NCBI GenBank assembly: GCA_010356995.1
Contig: ML996700.1
Coordinates: forward strand, 1-64,000
Source: Trichodelitschia bisporula
Lineage: Eukaryota > Ascomycota > Dothideomycetes > Phaeotrichales > Phaeotrichaceae
DNA length: 64,000 nt
Direction of reading: 5' to 3'
The position numbers and the translations under genes were made by a program. Below the pieces are notes generated by a model. The model was not told the origin of the DNA. It ran no database searches and saw nothing but the letters and a program-made list of their open reading frames with translations. Below, piece after piece: positions 12,641 to 22,413 of the stretch; position 1 is the first letter of the stretch; each line of letters begins with the position of its first letter.

Positions 12641-15625
12641 TCACTGCCAGTGGTTCGCGCTCATGTACGCCTCGTCTTGCGTTCGGTCTTCGAGTGTACG
12701 AATGAAGTCTCTGTTGCTCCGCTGCCCATTCTGCCCAGTGCGACTGCTCCGCCGTCTTGAGTTGGCCGAGTCGGGCGCACCATCTGGAGGCGGTGGGTAG
12801 TAAGCAGGGCTAGGCTGGAGGCGGATCGGAGCGTTAGGGTCGAGGTGGCCCATGACGCGCTGCAGCGCAGCCGGAATGCCGCTCTGGTGCTGCTCAAGCG
12901 TCGATGCACGCTGCCGACCGGCTCGCGTCGTCGCCTGCGCGTACAGATTTTGCTGCTGAGTCGGGAAGCGTTGGGCCTGGGCCTGCGGAAGCATAGCCAG
13001 CGGCGGATTGTAATTCTGTTGTGGTTGCTGGTACGGCGGAGGCGCAGTTTGATGTCCACCAGGACTGTACATGTTGTACGCAGATGCTGTGTAAGGAGAT
13101 TGCGCAGTAGGGCTCTGTGCGTACTGGCCCGCCTGCATTGTGGCGTACGCGGCTGCCTGGGCTGCCTGGGCGGCCTGGGCTGCCTGCTGCTGTTGCTGCT
13201 GCTGACGTTGCTTGCTCAAGGCCTCCGCGCGCTGCTGCTCCTGGACGCCTGGCGCTGGGGACTTGCTAGATCCCGAGCGCAGAGTCATCGGCGGCACAAA
13301 TGGCCCTGTGAACTTTTGCTGCGTGATGAATGGATGCAGCTTAGCCTGGTTTGGTGTCCAGCGCTCAAGAGGGTTGAGATTGAGCAGGCCCTGAGCGAAG
13401 TCGATGAATGCCGTACGGTTGGCCATTTCTACATCATTAGCGCAGCTTCTCTCGATCAGAGTTAGACGTACCTCGCTCGACCTCGTTCGGCTTCATGTTC
13501 TTCCGCGGCATCGGGTAATTCTTGATGATCTCTGGCAGCGTCGTCGCGGTGAAGTACTTTTTGCTCGGCTGCTCCTTGGTGCCGTGCTCGCGGGAGTACT
13601 GCTCCATGCTCTTGAGCCGGTATGTCCGCCGACCATACTCATCGTGAGTCTTCTCAAAGAATTCGCCCGACTGCTTGCCCATCTCGAGCATCCAAGTTGG
13701 CGGCAGCCCCAGCATCTCCGTTATCCGGGCCACTTGGTTGTACTCTGATGAGCCAGGGAACAAGGGTAAGCCCAGGAACAGCTCGACAACAATGCAGCCC
13801 AGGGACCACATATCAATGGCAGCCGAGTACCTGTACGTGTAAGCGTGGTGTGACTATGCTTTGCTGGGTCAAACGTACGGCAGTCCGAGCAAAACCTCTG
13901 GTGAGCGGTAGAAGCGCGACTGGATGTACGTGTAGACGGTTTGCCGCTCGTCACAAGCAGAGCCAAAATCAATGATCTTGATGATAGGGCTCTCGAGGCT
14001 GTCCGTATCGTTAGTAGGGTCCAAAAAGTACGAAATGTTACCCCACTTTTTGAGGAGAATATTCTCAGGCTTGAGATCGCAATGGATCAGCTTCGCTTTG
14101 CCGAGACAGGCCAGCCCTGTCAGCAACTGCTGTGCAAACACGCGTACGAGCGTGGTGCTCAATCCGCGGAACTGATTCTGCTTAATTAGCTCGTACAGGT
14201 TCACGCTCAGCAGCTCAAACACTAGGCACAAGTGCTGCCGGTGAATGAAGGTGTCCCGTAGGCGCAGCAGGTGATGGTCGTCATTCTTGTCCATTTGCTT
14301 GTTGAGCTTATATAGTTAGCGAGGATATAACGAAAGGGTAAATATAGCGTACCAAATCGAGCACGGACACCTCCATCATGCTCTGGTTGAAATACGCCGT
14401 CCGGTTCTTGACGACCTTGACGGCCACGACCTCCTGCGTCTTGAGATTTTGGCATTTGACAACTTGACCGAAAGTGCCCTGGCCAAGGACGTCGAGGATG
14501 AGGTAGCGATTCCTAGAGGCGTTAGTCGTTGCCGGCTTTCGGCACAAGTAACTTACTTGTGGCCCGACTCCTCCGAGCCCAATATGTCATTGACATATAG
14601 GATGTAGTCGCTATCCTCATTATCGTAGCCGTCATTTTTGACGCCCTTGCTCGGCTTAGTCAACACGCGCCGCGGATTGCGCGACGACTCGTATTTGAAG
14701 CCCGGGTTGCATATCCGGTAGGTAGCGGGAAGATGCGTGGTCAAGGCTGACAGCGGCTGGTACGGTTAGCACAGAAGCTCAAGGGACGTAACCACTCTTA
14801 CGCTGATAAATCCACCCTCGGGGTTGGCGCGCCGAAACGGTGGCTGATCGTTTATGCGCGGCTCGAGGTCGCCCGTATTGAGGCACTTGGCAAACTTGGG
14901 CACCGGGCCGCGTCCCTGCTGCGGCGACTGGTTCTGCGGCATACGCGGCGACGACTTGGCCTCGCGCGGGTAGCTGGACGGCAGCTGAAGGGGTGCAGAT
15001 TGCGCATGGAAGCTCGTCGACTGGAGGGGAGGGAGTTGAGGAGCATGGGGGCGGGCAGCTGGGAGAGATTAGTCAATTTAGCGAGCCAAGGGAGCTGAGA
15101 TGACATACATGGAGGCGAGGAGTAGTAGCTCTGCGGTGCGGCGGCGTAGCTGTTCCGCGTTGGCGATGATCGGTTCTGCTGCTGGGACTGCGAAGTGTAG
15201 TTCGCGTACGCAGCATGCATAGAAGTTTGCGGCGCAGCAGTCGAGTATGGCGACGCGGGAGTCAGGTTCATGGGGGAGTAGCGGCGTGCAGCCGAAGACT
15301 CCTCCTGTGCCAGCTGGGCCGATGGCATGCGCTGGTGGGCGGAGCGAGCGGCTTGCTGCTTCTTAGTGTAAGCGTCGGCGTCCTCCATGGCGACGTCGCC
15401 GTCAATGTCCCCAAATCGAGCCTGCGAAGCCGAGGGCGAGGTCATGGACTGAGTGTTGGAGCGGATAACCGTCTGCTGCGGGTGCTGCTGCTGGTAAGGG
15501 GTTTCCTGCTTGATAGGCGCAGTCGCAGCGTGCTCGCGGAGGACGGGTTGGTGGGAGGGGATGGTTTGGGGAGCGTAGCGCGGTTGGAGCGGCGTCTCCG
15601 CATAGGAGCCCCACTGCTGGTCCAT
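12641..15625 (-). CDS. YAK1: Dual-specificity DYRK-family protein kinase Yak1
   Basis: Stress- and nutrient-responsive kinase that restrains growth downstream of PKA/TOR and shuttles between cytosol and nucleus. Seven exons on the minus strand: 15109-15625, 14802-15058, 14557-14756, 14353-14512, 13879-14306, 13472-13830 and 12641-13428. The product is 902 aa. The N-terminal 300 residues are Gln/Ser/Pro-rich and disordered. The kinase domain starts near residue 326 with [18 protein letters not shown], followed by VAVKVVKN (lysine), HCDLKPEN (catalytic Asp about 455), KIIDFGSAC and the DYRK activation loop [16 protein letters not shown] with its autophosphorylated Yx[15 protein letters not shown] closes the domain. 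The C-terminal tail has a poly-Gln then Gln-Ala run near 13140-13205. Six introns of 43-50 nt keep frame. Confidence 0.96.
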
Positions 15626-17282
15626 GGTGACGGGGTTTGACGGGGGGTGGAGGGGGAGGTTGGAGTGCTCTTAACAGAGACGAGGGGAAGAGAGGGGAAA
15701 TGCGACAAGCGCAATAAAGACCCTCGAGTGATGGAGGAAGAGAATGCAAAAGGAAAGAATCAGGCGAGGGAGGTGGTGAGCATTCTCACTTGCGTGGTGG
15801 GGAACTCTTGGTGGTTTTGCTTGGGGGTTGCTTGGGAGCGAGTCGAGGTGACTGACGTTGAGGAAAACAGCCAAGTAAGGCCTGGGGGGGAGGGGTGGTG
15901 TGTGGTTGTGGAGGATCACGGGGGGGAGAGAGCGCGGCTAATCGCTGGGCTCCTCTCTTCGACGGACTGCTGCAGGATGAGGGAGTATTGGGAGCGCAGT
16001 TGGGCCGAAAGTGTGGGAGACAAATGACGCAACTTGGTGCTTGTCTGAAGATGATTTGGTTCGAGTAAAGAGCCGTTGGGGAGTATGGCGTGCCTTTGTG
16101 GCTAGGGAGTATACTTGTATAGCTCCTGGGAAAGGCAAGAGAAGGAAGGTAAGAAAGATATAGTGGAAGAGAGGGATTTGTTGTTACGCGTTGTGTGGTG
16201 AGAGGAAAGTCGAGATGATGCAGGAAGAGGAGGAGTGGAGTGGCGGTGGTGTTGTTTGTTGCAGCGTCGAAAAGGCACAGCGAGAGGATAAGCAGTGGAG
16301 AGATGGTGGAGCGGAGCTGAAAACGAGTCGCCGACAGGAACAAGACGGACCTCACGTTATAAGCGGTCCAAACGTACGGTACTTCACCTCTCATCCATCT
16401 TCACTTCCGCGCTGTCTTCACTTTTTCATCCCCTTTGATGTAGAACAGGATGAATAGGTTCGTGGTGGTCTGACAAACGGGGTCCTCCTCTACCGTAGCA
16501 CTTCAAACGCCTTCTACGGTAGAGTACCAAGTTCACCGCAGTCTGCAAGCAGAGATCAGTGCCGTGAGAGAAACAACATCAACAAAGAGCGCCCTCAGCC
16601 GATGGCGTCGCGAGGGAGGAAGCTGGCGCGTCGAGTCCCATCGCGCCTTCGAGCGGTGACATTTCCTTCCTAACTGTCGACTCGAGATACAAAAGTCACC
16701 ATCTACTCCACCAACAACCCACCAGTGAATTCTGCTTATGATCCTGCCTCATTCGCCTCTTCAAACCTCCATCATCAACAACACCGTCATTGTTGTTGCT
16801 GTCGTCTCCAACCCACCCCGGCCGATCCCCCACCTCCCCTCGCCGCCCTCTCTTTGTTTGGCCAGAAGCCCAACAACCCGACTCGACATGTACAACTCAG
16901 CGCCGCCCACGTTCCTCAATCTCCCCGGCCTTTCTGCCTTCAATGTGCTGGCCTGTCGCCGCCACTCGGCCTTGACGCCTCTTCCCATATCCCGGTCGGC
17001 TGGCAACCGAGCGAAGGAAGCAGCATGCATGTCTGTAACCGCGCGGGAACAGAGCCTCTCGTGGCATTGGCCCTCGAGAGCGTCTGCTGCAAGACTTCCT
17101 CAACAGCATGTTCCTCTGATACATGCCTCTGATATGTGCCGTTGATATGTCCTCCATTTACCGTTGACCCCTTGACTGCATATGTGCCCTTCGACACACG
17201 CCTATGAAATGCGTTTCATCTTACCATTAACTCCATACTCCATATCCCATCAATGCCCATCCCATGCCGTCAAGTACTGTAG
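15626..17282. other. Long upstream region of YAK1
   Basis: A 1.66-kb gap. From about 15640 to 16330 the plus strand is strongly purine-rich, so the YAK1 sense strand is CT-rich, as in many fungal promoters and long leaders. Between 16738 and 17157 two overlapping plus-strand frames of 135 codons are open, but neither looks like a known protein and they overlap each other in different frames. I do not call a gene. Confidence 0.5.
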
Positions 17283-18087
17283 CTACACCCTTCCCAACCT
17301 CTCCGCATTCGACTCCTCACACCCCGTATGAATCCTCGGATCGTAGTGCTCATAATCCTCATCCTCCGTATCACTCTCCTCATCCACAACAGACTGCGGC
17401 GCCGGCTTGCCCGGCTTGTCGGGCAGTCGCTTCTCCTCCGCCGCCGCCGCCGCCGCAACCGCCGCTGGGGGATTAACCGGGGCAAACGCGCTCTTAAACC
17501 CCGCCTTCTTGAACCCGGCTTTCGGGCCCGTCTTCTCGCTCTCCAGCTTCAGTGGTTTAATCGTAATGAGCCCGGACATCTCGTCCGCTTTGCGTTCGGC
17601 GCGGCGTGCACCCTTCGGGTCACGTTGCATCTGCTTAAGGTCCCGGAGGCGCTGGATCCGTTAGTGTGAGGTTGAGGAGTGTGGTATTGAGGGGGGGGGG
17701 GGGGGGGGGGGCGCACGCGTGTGTGTTGGTGGTCGTAGGATGCTTCATGTGCTTCGTACTCATTCATCCGACTGTAGCCCTTCTGGCAGAGCTCGCCTGG
17801 GCCGTTAGCACCGCCTCAAATTACTCCAAAGGCTCGACATACAAAAGAAAGCTTTCCGCGCCTCCTTCGCGCTCTCGGTCTGCGCGTCGTTAGAACCCAC
17901 GTGTCCGCAAGATTAGAACTAGAGGGAAGCGCACCTTGGGAGCCGGATTCGTAAACCCGCGCTGGCGGCATTAGCAACCTCCCAAACAAACGACTTTCGT
18001 CCCTACCGGCGCCATCGTGTGACTGTAGATCCGCAAACAGTGTTGTTCGTGAATCGAGCGCCGCCCGTTCACCCGCTCCGATGACAT
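17283..18087 (-). CDS. C2H2 (U1-like) zinc-finger protein, GPATCH8/ZNF804-type finger
   Basis: Probable nuclear RNA- or nucleic-acid-binding protein of 175 aa. Minus-strand exons are 18073-18087, 17935-17961, 17843-17879, 17717-17796 and 17283-17651. The first two are 15 and 27 nt (MSSER, then RGFTNPAPK). The finger reads KAFFCELCQKGYSRMNEYEAH, then EASYDHQH, with the Cys and His pairs in U1-like spacing. The following RLRDLKQMQRDP resembles the helix after the finger in GPATCH8/ZNF804 proteins. The tail has an alanine run and an acidic ESDTEDEDYEHYDP stretch. The finger and last three exons are secure. The first two exons are inferred because they keep phase with GT-AG ends; a start at 17971 (MPPARVYESGSQ) would not join in frame. 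Intron 4 begins with a run of about 21 C. Confidence 0.75.
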
Positions 18088-18206
18088 AGGGTACCCCCCG
18101 CCGCCCCGCCGCCACGGGTCCAAAACCCCACGCCCGGACCAAGCCCGGGGACCGAGAACTCAACACCAAACTCGCATCTCCAACCCACACAATCCACGAA
18201 CACGCA

Positions 18207-19201
18207 ATGGACGACCCCGATCTCGAGCGCCTGGACTCGCGGTCTGCGGTCGAATTAACCGAAATCGACCCCGCGCCGCTGGACGACCCGGATGCGGACG
18301 CTGTAACCGAGGAGGGTGCTACGTCGCCGAAGTCGCCGTCTTCGTCTATCTTTGCTTCGACGAGCAGTACGCTGGGATTGAATCACGGGCCTGCATTCTA
18401 CCGTACGCCCCAATCCCCCCAAATCCCCCCCCCCAATCTTCAAGCAACTCTAGCTAACCCCCCGCAGTCCTCCGCCTCCAACGCTACTCCTCCTACGCCT
18501 TCACCCTCTTCACAACCCTCCACATAGCCAACACTTCGCTCATCCCCCTCCTCACGCGCTCCCTCCCCGCCTCAGACCCATATCTCCTCCTCACCCGCCC
18601 CCTCTACCAATCCCCCCCCCTCGAACCCCTCCTCATAACCGCCCCCCTCGCCCTGCACATCGCCTCCGGCCTCGCCCTGCGCCTGTACCGCCGTCGCACC
18701 GCCCTCGCGCGCTACGGCGCACACTCGTACAAAGAACGCGCCGCGCTGCCCTGGCCTACGTTGAGTGGCACGTCCGCGCTGGGTTGGATGCTCGCGCCGC
18801 TGGTTGCGGGGCATGCGTTTGTGAATAGAGTGCTGCCGCTGTGGTATGAAGGCGGCAGCGCGAATGTGGGGCTCGAGTATGTGGCGCATGGATTTGCGCG
18901 ACATCCCTGGGTTAGCGGTGTAGTCTACGGTGCGCTGGTGGGCGTGGGTGTGTGGCATGGGACGTGGGGGTGGGCGAAGTGGCTCGGGTTGAGTCCGGAG
19001 AAGATGGGGGGTGGGGAGTTGGGGAGACGGGAACGGGTTAGGAGACGGAGGATCATAAATAGCATTGCGGCAGCGGTTGCGGGGATCTGGATGTTGGGGG
19101 GTTTGGGGATTGTGGCGAGGGGCGGCGAGGCGAGTGGATGGCTTGGGAGGGAGTATGATGGGCTTTATAGCCGAATGCCGGTGTTTGGGGCGTGGTATTA
19201 G
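18207..19201 (+). CDS. MCP1: Mcp1-like mitochondrial outer-membrane protein (DUF1691)
   Basis: Polytopic membrane protein. Yeast Mcp1 is a mitochondrial outer-membrane protein that suppresses loss of ER-mitochondria tethering and works with Vps13. Exons are 18207-18402 and 18468-19201, giving 309 aa. The acidic cytosolic N-terminus (MDDPDLERLDSR) has a Ser-rich patch. After the junction come LQRYSSYAFTLFTTLHIANT and SLIPLLTRS, a family hallmark, then LEPLLITAPLALHIASGLALRL, GTSALGWMLAPLVAGHAFVN and HPWVSGVVYGALVGVGVWHG, with a last span at INSIAAAVAGIWMLGGLGIV. The gene is divergent from the zinc-finger gene with only 119 bp between starts. Its 65-nt intron is very C-rich. Family assignment is good; localisation follows the yeast protein. 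Confidence 0.85.
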
Positions 19202-19265
19202 AGTAGACGCGGAGAATCTCGAAATCAACAAGTCACACACCACACGCCCATCAGGAACACGCTTC

Positions 19266-20552
19266 CTACCGCCTCCCGAGATCTATATCCAAAACCCTAA
19301 CCATTCCCCCCTCCCCCCCCTTCTCCTCTACCTCAACCCCCATAAACGGCGCAACCCCCTCCCTCACAACCCCCTCCCAAACCTGCTGTATCAACCCCGT
19401 CATCTCCTCCCCAGACTGCTTAAAATCCGGGAAAGCATTAACCTCCAACAACCACACCTGCCCCTTCCCATCCACCATAAAGTCCACCCCAAAAACCTCA
19501 AACGCATTCGGCAGCGCCTGGAAATGCACGCTCGCCCCTCTAGCCGCGGCTTCGAAGACATCGCCCGTCAGGGCGCACACTTGCTCGAATACCTTCTCCT
19601 GCCAGTCCGGCCCTAAGGCTGGATGCGCCGGGAGGGTGGACAGTTCGGAGACAAGACCGGAGCCGAAGCATGTGTTTGTTAGGTGCGCGGCGAGATCGGG
19701 CCCCGAGGAGGGGCCGGAGGAGGTGTCGTCGATGCCCTCCCAAGGGGGCGTGTATGGTTTCGCAGCGAAGAGCGCGAGGACACGCCTATGTACGTAGACT
19801 TTCAGCGCGCCAACAGCGAGGACGTAGGCTCTGAGGTGAAATTTGTGAGGGTGGTCCGGCAGCAGCAAGGGCGGGTGGATGTACGGCTGGGTGAGGAAGT
19901 GGCGGAGGTGTGAGGTTACAATCCCATCCCCACCCCCCTCTGCCCCCTCCACGTCCTCGTCCTCCTCCTCCTCCTCCTCCTCATCTGAGGCCGGAGCATC
20001 CGCCTCCCACCCCTCAAAAATAGCCGCAAGTTCAGCCTCCGTACTGAAGAGTCGTATGCCCTGCCCGCGATCACTCATCCCCGGCTTCAAAATCCACCAC
20101 TCCCGCTCGTGCGCCTCCTTGCCCTCATTCTTCTCAAACGCGGCGCGCAAGTCCCACGCTTCCACCAGGGCGTCGTCTAGGAACTCCGCATAGTCGAGCT
20201 CTATCTCTTCCGCGCGGGGTACGCCGGTTGCGAGGGGCGAGGAGGGGTGTTTAGCTACCCAGCTTGTGATCGTGGAGGCGAGGTAGTGCTTCCGGATTAG
20301 GGCTTTGCGGATTATGTAGGCGTTGATTAGGTGTGTGGTGGGTTGGGAGAGGGCTTGGGAGAAGGGGAGGGATTCGTAGGGGAGGATTGTGAGGAGTTTG
20401 GAGGGGGGGCCGGGGTAAGAGGTGAGGGAGGGGGTGAGGGTGTAGCTGCCTGTGGGGAGAGTGCGGAGGGCGCGTAGGATGAGGGGTTGGACGTAGGGGT
20501 CTTCGTAGTCGATGAGGGCGTAGAAGTGGGGTGGTGAGGGGGAGGTGGACAT
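19266..20552 (-). CDS. Tubulin-tyrosine ligase (TTL) family protein, Pby1-like
   Basis: ATP-grasp protein of the TTL family, 428 aa in one exon. The closest named relative I recognise is the C-terminal half of yeast Pby1, a P-body-associated protein. Visible ATP-grasp elements are WILKPGMSDRGQGIRLFS (nucleotide-binding loop), TQPYIHPPLLLPDHPHKFHLRAYVLAVG, DLAAHLTNTCFG, and FEVFGVDFMVDGKGQVWLLE followed by VNAFPDFKQSG with the metal-binding Glu/Asn. An acidic run of about ten Glu/Asp lies mid-chain. Yeast Pby1 also has an N-terminal SurE-like domain; none is present here or directly upstream. The 3' end converges on the MCP1-like gene with only 64 bp between stop codons. Whether it modifies tubulin is not shown by sequence. 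Confidence 0.85.
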   Translation of the reverse strand: MSTSPSPPHFYALIDYEDPYVQPLILRALRTLPTGSYTLTPSLTSYPGPPSKLLTILPYESLPFSQALSQPTTHLINAYIIRKALIRKHYLASTITSWVAKHPSSPLATGVPRAEEIELDYAEFLDDALVEAWDLRAAFEKNEGKEAHEREWWILKPGMSDRGQGIRLFSTEAELAAIFEGWEADAPASDEEEEEEEDEDVEGAEGGGDGIVTSHLRHFLTQPYIHPPLLLPDHPHKFHLRAYVLAVGALKVYVHRRVLALFAAKPYTPPWEGIDDTSSGPSSGPDLAAHLTNTCFGSGLVSELSTLPAHPALGPDWQEKVFEQVCALTGDVFEAAARGASVHFQALPNAFEVFGVDFMVDGKGQVWLLEVNAFPDFKQSGEEMTGLIQQVWEGVVREGVAPFMGVEVEEKGGEGGMVRVLDIDLGRR

Positions 20553-21008
20553 CGTGGAGACGGACAGAGAGAAGATGATGGGAGCGGATCTCTGCTGTTG
20601 AGGTCAGCGGATGTTCAGGATCATAACGCGCATATACCGGAAGTATTGGACTTACATGTGCCTCAAGATGTGGTTTGTCGCGAGTTGCGGACGCGAAAAG
20701 ATGAAGCGATATCACATCCATGCTCGTCACGTGAGTATATCGGGTTTCTAGAACTAGCAGCCTGATGAGCCTCGAGTTAAGATGCCGCTCTCCTCAATAA
20801 AAAGGCAATATCCTCGTACGCCATGTACCGGAATATACATAGCGAGACCATGCACCTTGTACCAAACTCCAGTCTCCAAGTTCATGCTCAGTGTGTACAC
20901 TGATACGCCTCTCCAAGGCTGGAACGGAGAAATATCAGATCCCCGAGGTCTCCAAAGCCTCCCACCGTATTACTCTCACCCAAGCCCCGTGCCATAACCA
21001 AATGATCC
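20553..21008. other. Promoter region of the TTL-family gene
   Basis: A 456-bp gap between the TTL start and the RNase H2B stop. It contains a palindromic TCACGTGA at 20727-20734, about 175 bp upstream of the TTL start. No coding frame of note. Confidence 0.5.
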
Positions 21009-22160
21009 CTAGGCCTTCACCTTCTCTTCAACCTTCTTGTCCTTGGGCTTGAAAAACGAACTCATCGGCTTCATCCCCTTAGTGTTGACCTTCTTGAGCT
21101 GAGCAATCGCCCGACTCTCCGTCTTCACCTCCTTCTTCTTCTTCGCCGGGCCCTCCTCCGCATCTTCATCCAATGGCCGTTTCCGCTGAAGAAGGCTCTC
21201 AGTAAAACCAGCGCCCTGGTTGAAAACGGCCTTCTTCGCCGCCAGCTCAGCGAGATGCGTATCAAGCGGCGTCCAGTCAACAAGCGTCTTGACCGCAGCA
21301 TCGAGCTTCGTCCGGTACGCAGGCGGAATATACGACCGGGTGATAAAATCCAGCGCGACACGCACCCGCATCAGATCGACCACCTCCTCCGGCGCCACAA
21401 TCTTCGACGGCTTCACCTCCCCACCCTCCACCGCTTCATTCTCCTTCCCCTCCGCCTCCCCTCTCAGATTCGAACAAGGATCAAACAGTGGCCCCCTCAC
21501 CAGCCCCTCCTCCATACTCGCCGGCAGCCCCCTCGCCGCCCTCCGCGCCTTCCCCAGCACCTCTGCCGCGACCTTGACTTCGTTGAGCCGGAAGAGTTTC
21601 TCCAGCCCGGGCACATCCTGCACATCGCACACGGCCTCCGCGCGCGCCGCTAGCTTATCCAAAGCATATGGATCGCGCACGTACGCCGCGAGCGACGCAG
21701 GCGCGTGGTCCAGGAACTGGTCAAGCGGGGCGAACTTCCCCGCCGGCGCCTCCGCAGCCGTCAGGAGGGGGATGAGGAGAAACAAGAAATCGAGCGGTGT
21801 TGCGAGTGTGATGTTCGCGGGTGTGAGAAGCGCGGATGGGCCTGGTGTGGCGGCGGCGGGTGTGAGGAGGAGGGTGCTGGGCTGGGAGGGCGTTCGCGCT
21901 TGGGTGAATTCGTAGAGACCGGTTGGGGAGGAGAGATAGCGTGTGGGCGTTGCGGTGAGCGGGTCGGGAAGGTTGAGGATCCGGCTTGTGGGGGGGAGGG
22001 TGGAGGGGAGGATGAGGGTGTGAGTTGGGCGGGAGGGTTTGGGGTTTGGTTTGGGTTCGGCTGGCTTCGTCTCGGGTTTTGGTGCCGCTTTGCTGGATTT
22101 TGAGGCGAGCTTCTTGTCTTTAGCCGTGGTAGGCTTCGCCTTGGAGCGTAGGGAGACCAT
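21009..22160 (-). CDS. RNH202: Ribonuclease H2 subunit B
   Basis: Non-catalytic subunit of RNase H2, which removes ribonucleotides from DNA and RNA:DNA hybrids in the nucleus. Single exon, 383 aa. After a basic Lys/Pro-rich N-terminus the fold shows HTLILPSTLPPTSRILNLPDP, TRYLSSPTGLYEFTQ, PLDFLFLLIPLL and KFAPLDQFLDH. It continues with YALDKLAARAEAVCDVQDVPG and DLMRVRVALDFITRSYIPPAY. The last 25 residues hold KGMKPMSSFFKPK, resembling a PCNA-interacting (PIP) box with the aromatic FF but no Gln at the first position. The gene is divergent from MCM10 with 253 bp between starts. Family identity is good; the PIP reading is inference. Confidence 0.88.
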   Translation of the reverse strand: MVSLRSKAKPTTAKDKKLASKSSKAAPKPETKPAEPKPNPKPSRPTHTLILPSTLPPTSRILNLPDPLTATPTRYLSSPTGLYEFTQARTPSQPSTLLLTPAAATPGPSALLTPANITLATPLDFLFLLIPLLTAAEAPAGKFAPLDQFLDHAPASLAAYVRDPYALDKLAARAEAVCDVQDVPGLEKLFRLNEVKVAAEVLGKARRAARGLPASMEEGLVRGPLFDPCSNLRGEAEGKENEAVEGGEVKPSKIVAPEEVVDLMRVRVALDFITRSYIPPAYRTKLDAAVKTLVDWTPLDTHLAELAAKKAVFNQGAGFTESLLQRKRPLDEDAEEGPAKKKKEVKTESRAIAQLKKVNTKGMKPMSSFFKPKDKKVEEKVKA

Positions 22161-22244
22161 GGTGGATAATTAATGCTGGTGGAAGGAACTGGTGCTGTAG
22201 TCGGTGCACGAAGTTCGCGATGTCCACTCCATTTCCAGCCCTAA

Positions 22245-22293
22245 ACGCGCCGCGCCACAAATCACACGCAAACGCGAAACCCACGCGCCGCGT
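22245..22293. promoter_or_regulatory. Cluster of ACGCG (MCB/SCB-like) boxes between RNH202 and MCM10
   Basis: Four ACGCG cores lie within 49 bp: 22245-22249, 22272-22276, 22283-22287 and 22289-22293 (the last on the minus strand). The second extends to CGCGAAA, an SCB-type match. MBF/SBF factors bind such boxes and switch on G1/S genes in fungi. The cluster lies about 85-170 bp from each start codon in a 253-bp divergent promoter of two DNA-replication/repair genes. Confidence 0.65.
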
Positions 22294-22413
22294 TTCAGCC
22301 AAACCACCGCACCAGCCACACCAGGAACCACCTCCTCCCTGTGGCTGACACCGCTTCCCTACTCGCAGTTCACATCTGCGAAGCGCAAGAAAACATCACC
22401 GAATGCTTCAACC

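Noticed and set aside
16725-17145. Two overlapping 135-codon plus frames in the YAK1 upstream region
   Set aside because: Both frames open together over the same DNA, proline/serine-biased, no domain; most likely CT-rich leader or promoter sequence.
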